Positions 43,609-50,123 of a DNA stretch of 64,000 nucleotides are shown here, in pieces. The notes under the pieces are model-generated. The model was not told the DNA's origin. It made no database searches and saw only the letters and a program-made list of their open reading frames with translations. Within the stretch, counting starts at the first letter, position 1, and the number at the start of each line of letters is the position of its first letter. The DNA comes from Streptomyces albireticuli. GTDB lineage: Bacteria > Actinomycetota > Actinomycetes > Streptomycetales > Streptomycetaceae. The stretch spans positions 744,001 through 808,000 of the forward strand of contig NZ_JAJQQS010000002.1 of the NCBI RefSeq assembly GCF_021228125.1, written 5' to 3'. The position numbers and the translations under genes were made by a program.

Positions 43609-44463
43609 GTGGCCGGACCGTCGACCGCTCAGCGCGGTGGCTCGAAGAGCAGGAACCCCAAGGGCGGGAAGGCGGTGCGGTCCGGCCCGCCCCGGCCGGC
43701 CAAGCGCAAGCCGCGGAGGCCCCGCGGCCGCCTCCGTCTCCTCCGCCGCCTCCGGCTCCGGGTGCCCCGGCGGCGGCTGCTGCTCTGGACCGCCGCCGCG
43801 GTGCTCCTCGGCGGCGCCGCCGGCTGGGCCCTCTACGGCTCCAGCTGGCTGCGGGCCCGGCACGTGGACGTCAGCGGCGTCCGGGTGCTGACGCCCGAGG
43901 AGGTGCGGAAGGCCGCCGAGGTCCCGCTGGGCGAACCCCTGGCCTCCGTGGACACCGACGCCATCGCCGAGCGGCTGCGCGAGCGGCTGCCGAGGATCGA
44001 CACCGTGTCCGTCGAGCGGTCCTGGCCGCGCGGGATCGCCCTCGAAGTGGTCGAACGTCAGCCACGGGCGATCGTCGAGAAGGCCGGGAAGTACATCGAA
44101 ATCGACGGCGACGGCGTGCGGTTCGCCACAGTCGATCGCGCCCCGAAAGGGGTCCCGCGGCTGACGGTCGAGGCCGCGGACTCGCCGAGCCTCCGCCGGT
44201 TCGGGCCGCCGAGGCTGGAGCGCGAGGGCGTCCGGGTCGCCGAGTCGCTGCCCGCGGACGTCCGCGCGGACACCCGTGCCATCCGCGTACGCTCGTACGA
44301 CTCCATCACCCTGGAGCTGACGGGTGGTCGGACGGTGGTCTGGGGGAGCGGTGAGCGGGGCGACGCGAAAGCCCGTACGCTCACCGCGCTGATGAAGGCG
44401 GCGCGGGGGGCGCGGCACTTCGATGTGAGCGCTCCCAGCGCTCCGGCGGCGTCGGGGAGTTGA
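43609..44463 (+). CDS. ftsQ: Cell division protein FtsQ
   Basis: The product is 284 aa. Very basic cytoplasmic N-terminus (1-55, Arg/Lys/Pro-rich), one transmembrane helix (about 56-76), then an extracellular POTRA domain (VDVSGVRVLTPEEVRKAAEVPLGEPLASVD) and an FtsQ beta domain. FtsQ links early and late divisome proteins; in Streptomyces it is needed for efficient sporulation septa. GTG 43609 follows GGGGAG. It is followed by 241 bp of regulatory DNA before ftsZ. Confidence 0.94.
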   Translation: MAGPSTAQRGGSKSRNPKGGKAVRSGPPRPAKRKPRRPRGRLRLLRRLRLRVPRRRLLLWTAAAVLLGGAAGWALYGSSWLRARHVDVSGVRVLTPEEVRKAAEVPLGEPLASVDTDAIAERLRERLPRIDTVSVERSWPRGIALEVVERQPRAIVEKAGKYIEIDGDGVRFATVDRAPKGVPRLTVEAADSPSLRRFGPPRLEREGVRVAESLPADVRADTRAIRVRSYDSITLELTGGRTVVWGSGERGDAKARTLTALMKAARGARHFDVSAPSAPAASGS

Positions 44464-44544
44464 CGCCCGGGGCGGTCGGCCGACACCCTGGCTGGCTACG
44501 GCTATGGGTGATCACATAGGGTGAAAAGAAAAACGGGAGGTTCG

Positions 44545-44563
44545 GCGTGTTCGTTGAACACGC
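44545..44563. promoter_or_regulatory. Inverted repeat in the ftsZ leader
   Basis: GCGTGTTCGTTGAACACGC has perfect 8-bp arms and a 3-nt centre. As DNA it could be an operator; as RNA it would form a hairpin covering the GTG of the small ORF at 44547. Confidence 0.55.
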
Positions 44564-44621
44564 GCGGCTTGTCGACTTAGTGTCCTGTTCGGAGAACCCC
44601 AGCGAACAGTGGCACCGGTAA
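44547..44621 (+). CDS. Possible 24-codon upstream ORF with a TTA codon
   Basis: GTG 44547 lies 6 nt after GGGAGG (44535-44540) and opens a 24-aa frame, [20 protein letters not shown]..., ending TAA at 44621, 83 nt before ftsZ. It includes one TTA codon (44577-44579), read in Streptomyces by the developmentally regulated bldA tRNA. Third-position GC is only 18 of 24, below the local coding norm, so coding status is doubtful. Confidence 0.3.
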   Translation: MFVEHARLVDLVSCSENPSEQWHR

Positions 44622-44704
44622 CCCTAAACTTAAGGTTGAGGGTTCGGGTCGGCAATGAGAACCGTCCCCCAGGCATACGTAACTCGAGGCGAGAGGCCTT
44701 CGAC

Positions 44705-45943
44705 GTGGCAGCACCGCAGAACTACCTCGCAGTCATCAAGGTCGTCGGAATCGGCGGCGGTGGCGTGAACGCCATCAACCGGATGATCGAGGTCGGTCTC
44801 AAGGGCGTCGAGTTCATCGCGATCAACACCGATGCGCAGGCCCTGCTGATGAGCGACGCCGACGTCAAGCTCGACGTCGGCCGTGAGCTCACCCGCGGTC
44901 TCGGCGCCGGCGCCAACCCCGATGTCGGCCGCAAGGCGGCCGAGGACCACCGCGAGGAGATCGAGGAGGTCCTCAAGGGGGCCGACATGGTCTTCGTCAC
45001 CGCGGGCGAGGGCGGCGGCACCGGCACCGGTGGTGCCCCCGTCGTCGCCAACATCGCCCGCTCGCTGGGCGCCCTGACGATCGGCGTGGTCACCCGCCCG
45101 TTCACCTTCGAGGGGCGCCGCCGGGCGAACCAGGCGGAGGACGGCATCGCGGGTCTGCGCGACGAGGTCGACACCCTCATCGTGATCCCCAACGACCGAC
45201 TGCTGTCCATCTCGGACCGCCAGGTGAGCGTGCTCGACGCGTTCAAGTCCGCGGACCAGGTACTGCTCTCGGGCGTCCAGGGCATCACCGACCTGATCAC
45301 CACCCCGGGCCTGATCAACCTCGACTTCGCCGACGTCAAGTCCGTGATGTCCGAGGCGGGCTCGGCGCTCATGGGCATCGGCTCCGCCCGCGGCGACGAC
45401 CGCGCGGTGGCCGCCGCGGAGATGGCGATCTCCTCGCCGCTCCTGGAGGCGTCGATCGACGGCGCCCGCGGTGTGCTGCTCTCCATCTCCGGCGGCTCCG
45501 ACCTCGGTCTCTTCGAGATCAACGAGGCGGCGCAGCTGGTCAGCGAGGCGGCCCACCCCGAGGCCAACATCATCTTCGGCGCCGTCATCGACGACGCCCT
45601 CGGTGACGAGGTCCGGGTCACCGTCATCGCGGCGGGCTTCGACGGCGGCCAGCCGCCGGCCAAGGGCAGCCGCGACAAGGTGCTCGGCTCCTCCTACGGC
45701 GCGGGCCGCGAGGAGAGCGCACCGGCCTCGGCGGCACCGAGCCGTCCGGCCACGCCCGAGCCGTCCCGGTCCTCCTTCGGCGGACTGGGCAGCGTCACCC
45801 CGCGCAGCGAGGAGCCGCTGTCCGAGCCGGCCCCGGTCAACGAGATCCCGGCCCCGCCGGTCTCGTCCCCGCAGGTCCCGCCGGCCCGTCCGTACCAGGA
45901 CTCGACCGCCGAGGAACTGGACGTCCCGGACTTCCTCAAGTAG
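44705..45943 (+). CDS. ftsZ: Cell division GTPase FtsZ
   Basis: The product is 412 aa. It is the tubulin-like GTPase that forms Z-rings and, in sporulating hyphae, Z-ladders. The N-terminal [16 protein letters not shown], the signature loop [13 protein letters not shown], the T7 loop [11 protein letters not shown] and the conserved C-terminal tail ELDVPDFLK are present, with a variable Pro/Ser-rich linker between about 325 and 400. GTG 44705 follows GAGAGG; the upstream in-frame extension is not supported. Regulation is likely from the 241-bp region before it. Confidence 0.97.
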   Translation: MAAPQNYLAVIKVVGIGGGGVNAINRMIEVGLKGVEFIAINTDAQALLMSDADVKLDVGRELTRGLGAGANPDVGRKAAEDHREEIEEVLKGADMVFVTAGEGGGTGTGGAPVVANIARSLGALTIGVVTRPFTFEGRRRANQAEDGIAGLRDEVDTLIVIPNDRLLSISDRQVSVLDAFKSADQVLLSGVQGITDLITTPGLINLDFADVKSVMSEAGSALMGIGSARGDDRAVAAAEMAISSPLLEASIDGARGVLLSISGGSDLGLFEINEAAQLVSEAAHPEANIIFGAVIDDALGDEVRVTVIAAGFDGGQPPAKGSRDKVLGSSYGAGREESAPASAAPSRPATPEPSRSSFGGLGSVTPRSEEPLSEPAPVNEIPAPPVSSPQVPPARPYQDSTAEELDVPDFLK

Positions 45944-45970
45944 TGCCAACGAGCGAGTGAGCGGCCCCCA

Positions 45971-46717
45971 GTGATAGGGCAACAGCACGCAGTGACAATT
46001 GAAGAGCACGCGAGCGGCGCGCACTTCGCCTTCACCGACAGGTGGGGCGGGGTGAGCGCCGCTCCGTATGACGAGCTCAACCTCGGCGGCGCGGTCGGCG
46101 ACGACCCCGCGGCCGTCCTGACCAACCGCGAGCTGACGGCGAAGGGCCTCGGCCTCGACCCCGCGGCGGTCGTCTGGATGAACCAGGTGCACGGCCGCGA
46201 GGTGGCCGTCGTCGACGGACCTTGGGGCGCATCGGACATTCCGGCCGTCGACGGGGTGGTGACGGCCCGCCGGGGGCTCGCCCTCGCGGTCCTGACCGCG
46301 GACTGCACCCCCGTCCTGCTGGCCGATCCGGTCGCCGGGGTGGCGGGCGCGGCCCACGCCGGCCGCCCGGGCCTGGTCGCCGGGGTCGTCCCCGCGACCG
46401 TCGAGGCGATGACCGCGCTCGGCGCGGACCCGGCCCGGATCGTCGCCCGCACCGGCCCCTCGGTCTGCGGCCTCTGCTACGAGGTTCCGGAGGCCATGCG
46501 GGCCGAGGTCGCCGCGGTGGTGCCCGAGGCGTGGGCCACCACCCGCCGGGGCACCCCGGCCGTGGACGTCGCCGCGGGGGTAAGGGCCCAATTGGCCCGA
46601 CTCGGCGTGAATATCAGCGGACAATCTCACATTTGCACGCTGGAATCGCGGGATCATTTCTCATATCGGCGCGAGCACACCACAGGGCGGCTCGCGAGTT
46701 ATGTCTGGTTGGACTGA
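45971..46717 (+). CDS. pgeF: Peptidoglycan editing factor PgeF (YlmD, laccase domain)
   Basis: The product is 248 aa, of the multicopper-oxidase-like YfiH/DUF152 family. The zinc/active-site residues are seen in MNQVHGREVAVVD (His), LTADCTPVLLADP (Cys) and AAHAGRPGLVAG (His). Family members remove wrongly incorporated L-Ser-containing muropeptides. GTG 45971 is 27 bp after ftsZ; its own stop is 3 bp before ylmE. The last about 40 codons are unusually A/T-tolerant for this genome. Confidence 0.9.
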   Translation: MIGQQHAVTIEEHASGAHFAFTDRWGGVSAAPYDELNLGGAVGDDPAAVLTNRELTAKGLGLDPAAVVWMNQVHGREVAVVDGPWGASDIPAVDGVVTARRGLALAVLTADCTPVLLADPVAGVAGAAHAGRPGLVAGVVPATVEAMTALGADPARIVARTGPSVCGLCYEVPEAMRAEVAAVVPEAWATTRRGTPAVDVAAGVRAQLARLGVNISGQSHICTLESRDHFSYRREHTTGRLASYVWLD

Positions 46718-46720
46718 GCT

Positions 46721-47440
46721 GTGACGGACCGTAAAACGGAACTCGCCGACAATCTGGCGCGCGTGGAGGAACGTATCTCCTCCGCTTGTGCCGCCGCCGG
46801 GCGCGCGCGGGACGAAGTGACCCTGATCGTGGTCACCAAGACCTACCCCGCGAGTGATGTGCGCCTCCTCGCCGAACTCGGCGTCCGGCACGTCGCGGAG
46901 AACCGCGACCAGGACGCCGCGCCCAAGGCGGCCGAGTGCGCGGATCTGCCCCTCACCTGGCACTTTGTCGGACAATTGCAGACGAACAAGGTGCGTTCGG
47001 TGGTGAGTTATGCCGATGTGGTGCATTCCGTCGACCGCAATCGACTGGTCACCGCCCTGTCCGCGGCCGCCGTCCGGGCCGGCCGTGAGCTCGACTGCCT
47101 GATCCAGGTGGCTCTTGACGCCGAGTCGGGTGAGCGGGGGGACCGCGGCGGGGTCGCGCCCGACGGGGTGGCCGCGCTGGCCGACGGGCTCGCCGCGGCC
47201 GAAGGGCTGCGTCCCGCCGGACTGATGACGGTGGCTCCGCTCGCCGGCCCGTTCGCCGGGCGCCCCCGGGCGGCCTTCGACCGGCTGCTGGAAATCTCAA
47301 CGGGCATGCGCGCGGCCCATCCTGCTGCGAACATGGTGTCAGCAGGGATGAGCGCGGACCTGGATGACGCCGTGGCGGCCGGGGCGACACATGTACGTGT
47401 CGGATCGGCGGTGCTCGGAGTCCGACCCAGGCTCGGGTAA
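46721..47440 (+). CDS. ylmE: PLP homeostasis protein (YggS/YlmE family)
   Basis: The product is 239 aa, a single-domain alanine-racemase-fold PLP protein. Lys40 in VTKTYPASDV is the PLP Schiff-base lysine; HFVGQLQTNK and GMSADLDDAVAAGATHVRVGSAVLG are typical. It buffers pyridoxal phosphate levels and is regularly found between ftsZ and sepF in Gram-positives. GTG 46721 starts 3 nt after the pgeF stop, so expression is coupled. Confidence 0.93.
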   Translation: MTDRKTELADNLARVEERISSACAAAGRARDEVTLIVVTKTYPASDVRLLAELGVRHVAENRDQDAAPKAAECADLPLTWHFVGQLQTNKVRSVVSYADVVHSVDRNRLVTALSAAAVRAGRELDCLIQVALDAESGERGDRGGVAPDGVAALADGLAAAEGLRPAGLMTVAPLAGPFAGRPRAAFDRLLEISTGMRAAHPAANMVSAGMSADLDDAVAAGATHVRVGSAVLGVRPRLG

Positions 47441-47562
47441 CGTCGCCAAGAAGTCGGACCACAGCAGAAAATATGGTCATTACCGTCAAAAGGCGGGCAG
47501 ACCAAGTGGATCCAAGGCGCCGTTGACGGAGCCGATCCACCACAGAGCGGAGGACGCAGAGA

Positions 47563-48165
47563 ATGGCCGGCGCGATGCGCAAGATGGCGGTCTACCTCGG
47601 CCTCGTGGAGGACGATGGGTACGACGGCCCGGGTTTCGACCCCGACGACGAGTTCGAGCCCGAGCCTGAGCCCGACCGCCGCAGGCAGCAGCACCAGTCT
47701 CAACAGACGCAACCGGACGAACCGGTTCGAGTCGCCCAGCCACCTGCACAACGCGAACCCGCTCCGCTCGTAGCGGAAACGGGACGACCCGCCCGAATCG
47801 CCCCCGTGGCGTCCATCACACCCGAACGCCACTCTCTGGAGAAGAACGCACCGGTGATCATGCCCAAGGTTGTGTCCGAGCGGGAGCCCTACCGCATCAC
47901 GACATTGCACCCCCGGACCTACAACGAGGCCCGTACCATCGGGGAACACTTCCGGGAGGGCACCCCGGTGATCATGAATCTGACGGAGATGGACGACACG
48001 GACGCGAAGCGTCTCGTCGACTTCGCCGCCGGTCTGGTCTTCGGTCTCCACGGCAGCATCGAGCGGGTGACGCAGAAGGTGTTCCTGCTGTCTCCTGCTA
48101 ACGTCGATGTCACGGCGGAGGACAAGGCCCGCATCGCAGAGGGCGGGTTCTTCAATCAGAGCTGA
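47563..48165 (+). CDS. sepF: Cell division protein SepF
   Basis: The product is 200 aa. A short N-terminal amphipathic segment ([14 protein letters not shown]) that can bind membrane is followed by an acidic and Gln-rich linker (about 20-85) and a C-terminal SepF core ([39 protein letters not shown]... ) that binds the FtsZ tail. In Actinobacteria, which lack FtsA/ZipA, SepF anchors FtsZ to the membrane. ATG 47563 has GGAGG 11 nt upstream; ATG 47578 is an alternative. 122 bp precede it, with an A/T-rich patch that may hold a promoter. Confidence 0.94.
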   Translation: MAGAMRKMAVYLGLVEDDGYDGPGFDPDDEFEPEPEPDRRRQQHQSQQTQPDEPVRVAQPPAQREPAPLVAETGRPARIAPVASITPERHSLEKNAPVIMPKVVSEREPYRITTLHPRTYNEARTIGEHFREGTPVIMNLTEMDDTDAKRLVDFAAGLVFGLHGSIERVTQKVFLLSPANVDVTAEDKARIAEGGFFNQS

Positions 48166-48241
48166 GACGCAATACCGGGCAATGCCGGATGAATGACGGC
48201 CTAACAGGCCGGGTACGAGCAAGGGGAGAGGGAAGCGCGAG

Positions 48242-48526
48242 ATGGACATCGCACTGCAGGTGATCTACATCGCGCTGTACTGCTTCCTGTTCGTTCTGAT
48301 CTTCCGGCTGGTGATGGATTACGTCTTCCAGTTCGCTCGCTCATGGCAACCCGGTAAGGCGATGGTGGTCGTCCTGGAGGCGACCTACACTGTCACCGAT
48401 CCGCCACTCAAGCTTCTGCGGCGGTTCATCCCGCCGCTGCGTCTCGGGGGCGTGGCGCTCGACCTGTCCTTCTTCGTACTGATGATCATCGTCTACATCC
48501 TGATCACCGTCGTGAGCCGGCTGTGA
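48242..48526 (+). CDS. sepG: SepG / YggT-family membrane protein
   Basis: The product is 94 aa with two transmembrane helices (about 5-27 and 70-92) joined by the YggT-family loop PGKAMVVVLEATYTVTDPPLKLLRRFIPPLRLGG. The S. coelicolor ortholog (YlmG, renamed SepG) helps place SsgB and FtsZ and affects nucleoid shape during sporulation. It lies between sepF and divIVA in the conserved order. ATG 48242 follows AGGGGAGAGGGAAGC. Confidence 0.92.
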   Translation: MDIALQVIYIALYCFLFVLIFRLVMDYVFQFARSWQPGKAMVVVLEATYTVTDPPLKLLRRFIPPLRLGGVALDLSFFVLMIIVYILITVVSRL

Positions 48527-48587
48527 ACGCGGCTGTGAACGATACGGTCTTGCCGATTGCCGACGACTACGTTGAGGTGAAGAAGAG

Positions 48588-49811
48588 ATGCCGTTGACCC
48601 CCGAGGACGTGCGGAACAAGCAGTTCACGACCGTCCGTCTCCGAGAAGGCTATGACGAGGACGAGGTCGATGCCTTTCTCGACGAGGTCGAGGCCGAACT
48701 GACCCGACTGCTCCGGGAGAACGAGGACCTGCGCGCCAAGCTGGCCGCCGCGACGCGTGCCGCCGCGCAGAACCAGCAGCAGCAGGGAATGCGGAAGCCC
48801 GAGCCGCAGGACCAGCGACCCGGCGCGCCGGTACCCGCCGCCATATCCGGACCGCAGCCGGTGCCGCAGCAGCAGCAGATGGGCGGCCCGCCGCAGCTTC
48901 CGGGCGGTGCCCCGCAGCTGCCGGCCGGCCCCGGCGGTCACGGCCACGGTCCCCAGGGCCCGCACGGGCCCGGCCCGATGGGTCAGAACGGCCCGATGGG
49001 CGGCCCGATGGGTGGTCCCATGGGACAGAACGGTCCGATGGGTCAGGGCGGTCCTATGGGTCAGAACGGCATGGGTCAGGGCCAGATGGGGCAGAACGGC
49101 CCCATGGGTCAGAACGCCATGGGTCAGAACGGTCCGATGGGCGGCCCCGGCCCCCAGCTGCCGCAGCCGGGTCAGGGTCCGGGCGGTGACAGCGCCGCAC
49201 GGGTGCTCTCGCTGGCCCAGCAGACCGCCGACCAGGCGATCGCGGAGGCCCGTTCCGAGGCGAACAAGATCGTCGGCGAGGCGCGCAGCCGTGCCGAGGG
49301 TCTGGAGCGGGACGCCCGTGCCAAGGCCGACGCCCTGGAGCGGGACGCCCAGGAGAAGCACCGCGTCGCGATGGGCTCCCTGGAGTCCGCCCGCGCCACG
49401 CTGGAGCGCAAGGTCGAGGACCTGCGCGGCTTCGAGCGCGAGTACCGCACCCGCCTGAAGTCCTACCTGGAGAGCCAGCTCCGTCAGCTGGAGAACCAGG
49501 CGGACGACTCGCTGGCCCCGCCGCGCAACCCCAACACCCCGTCGCTGCCCGCGGCCCCCTCGATGAGCGGGTCCATGGCCTCGGCCGGCGCGGGCATGGG
49601 CGGCCACAGCATGGGCGGCAACCCGTCCATGGGCGGTAACACCTCCATGGGTGGCAACACCCCGATGGGTGCCCCGTCGTACGGCGGTCAGCAGCAGATG
49701 TCCCCGGCGATGACGCAGCCGATGGCACCGGTCCGGCCCCAGGGCCAGCAGCCGATGCAGCAGGCGCCGTCCCCCATGCGGGGCTTCCTGATCGACGAGG
49801 ACGACAACTGA
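48588..49811 (+). CDS. divIVA: Polar growth determinant DivIVA
   Basis: The product is 407 aa. The N-terminal DivIVA domain (PLTPEDVRNKQFTTVRLREGYDEDEVDAFLDEVEAEL, 2-60) binds curved membrane; a long coiled coil spans about 205-305. Between them lies a Pro/Gln-rich segment and a hexapeptide repeat tract of GPMGQN/GPMGGP units (about 130-190). The C-terminus is Met/Gly-rich and ends GFLIDEDDN. DivIVA recruits cell-wall synthesis to hyphal tips and is essential in Streptomyces. It ends the cluster and is followed by a strong terminator. Confidence 0.97.
   Translation: MPLTPEDVRNKQFTTVRLREGYDEDEVDAFLDEVEAELTRLLRENEDLRAKLAAATRAAAQNQQQQGMRKPEPQDQRPGAPVPAAISGPQPVPQQQQMGGPPQLPGGAPQLPAGPGGHGHGPQGPHGPGPMGQNGPMGGPMGGPMGQNGPMGQGGPMGQNGMGQGQMGQNGPMGQNAMGQNGPMGGPGPQLPQPGQGPGGDSAARVLSLAQQTADQAIAEARSEANKIVGEARSRAEGLERDARAKADALERDAQEKHRVAMGSLESARATLERKVEDLRGFEREYRTRLKSYLESQLRQLENQADDSLAPPRNPNTPSLPAAPSMSGSMASAGAGMGGHSMGGNPSMGGNTSMGGNTPMGAPSYGGQQQMSPAMTQPMAPVRPQGQQPMQQAPSPMRGFLIDEDDN
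48976..49152 (+). repeat. Intragenic hexapeptide-coding repeat tract in divIVA
   Basis: About ten imperfect tandem 15-18-bp units of the type CCGATGGGTCAGAACGG encode (G)PMGQN/GPMGGP. Units are close enough in sequence for slippage or recombination, so tract length is likely to vary between strains. Confidence 0.85.
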
Positions 49812-49840
49812 TCGCTCGGCGCGAGCCGTAGGCAATCATC

Positions 49841-49875
49841 GGGCCGGGCCCGGGACTTTGTCCCGGGCCCGGCCC
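49841..49875 (+). terminator. divIVA terminator
   Basis: GGGCCGGGCCCGGGAC (49841-49856) pairs perfectly with 49860-49875 around TTT, followed by GTTTCGTGT, 30 bp after the divIVA stop. Confidence 0.9.
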
Positions 49876-50066
49876 GTTTCGTGTCCAAAGCGTTTTGCCG
49901 CGGAGACAAACGCCGCGGAGACAAACACGGGGACACCCGCGGAGGCCGGGACGGGCGAGGGGCATGGCAGTACGGATGAGGAGACACCAGGGCGGAGGGG
50001 ACGGGCGGAGACGCTGAGGTGCGGGTGCCCCGAGGCACGGTGCCAAAACATGGGTATACGGAAAAA
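49876..50066. other. Gap between divIVA and ileS terminators with a 15-bp tandem duplication
   Basis: No gene is seen. GCCGCGGAGACAAAC is perfectly repeated in tandem at 49897-49911 and 49912-49926, with a degraded third piece (ACACGGGGACACC). The rest is purine-rich with no convincing ORF. Confidence 0.6.
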
Positions 50067-50105
50067 CCGGCTGCCCCGGGAGGATCGACCTCCCGGGGCA
50101 GCCGG
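50067..50105 (-). terminator. ileS terminator
   Basis: CCGGCTGCCCCGGGAGG (50067-50083) pairs perfectly with 50089-50105 (17 bp, 5-nt loop). On the minus strand it is followed by GGTTTTTC, a genuine U-tract, 19 bp after the ileS stop. Confidence 0.92.
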
Positions 50106-50123
50106 TGCGTTGCTCCAGTGCCG

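Larger units (their letters stand above)
44464..44704 (+). promoter_or_regulatory. ftsZ upstream regulatory region
   Basis: 241 bp between ftsQ and ftsZ. In S. coelicolor this gap holds several ftsZ promoters including a sporulation-specific one (recalled). Visible elements: GACAC (44482-44486) and GTGTC (44580-44584), the WhiA core motif in both orientations; CTATGGGTGATCACATAG (44502-44519), containing the palindrome GTGATCAC; an A-rich tract (44523-44533); the 19-bp inverted repeat 44545-44563; and a 25-bp imperfect palindrome 44620-44644. The ftsZ ribosome site GAGAGG is at 44691-44696. Confidence 0.75.
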
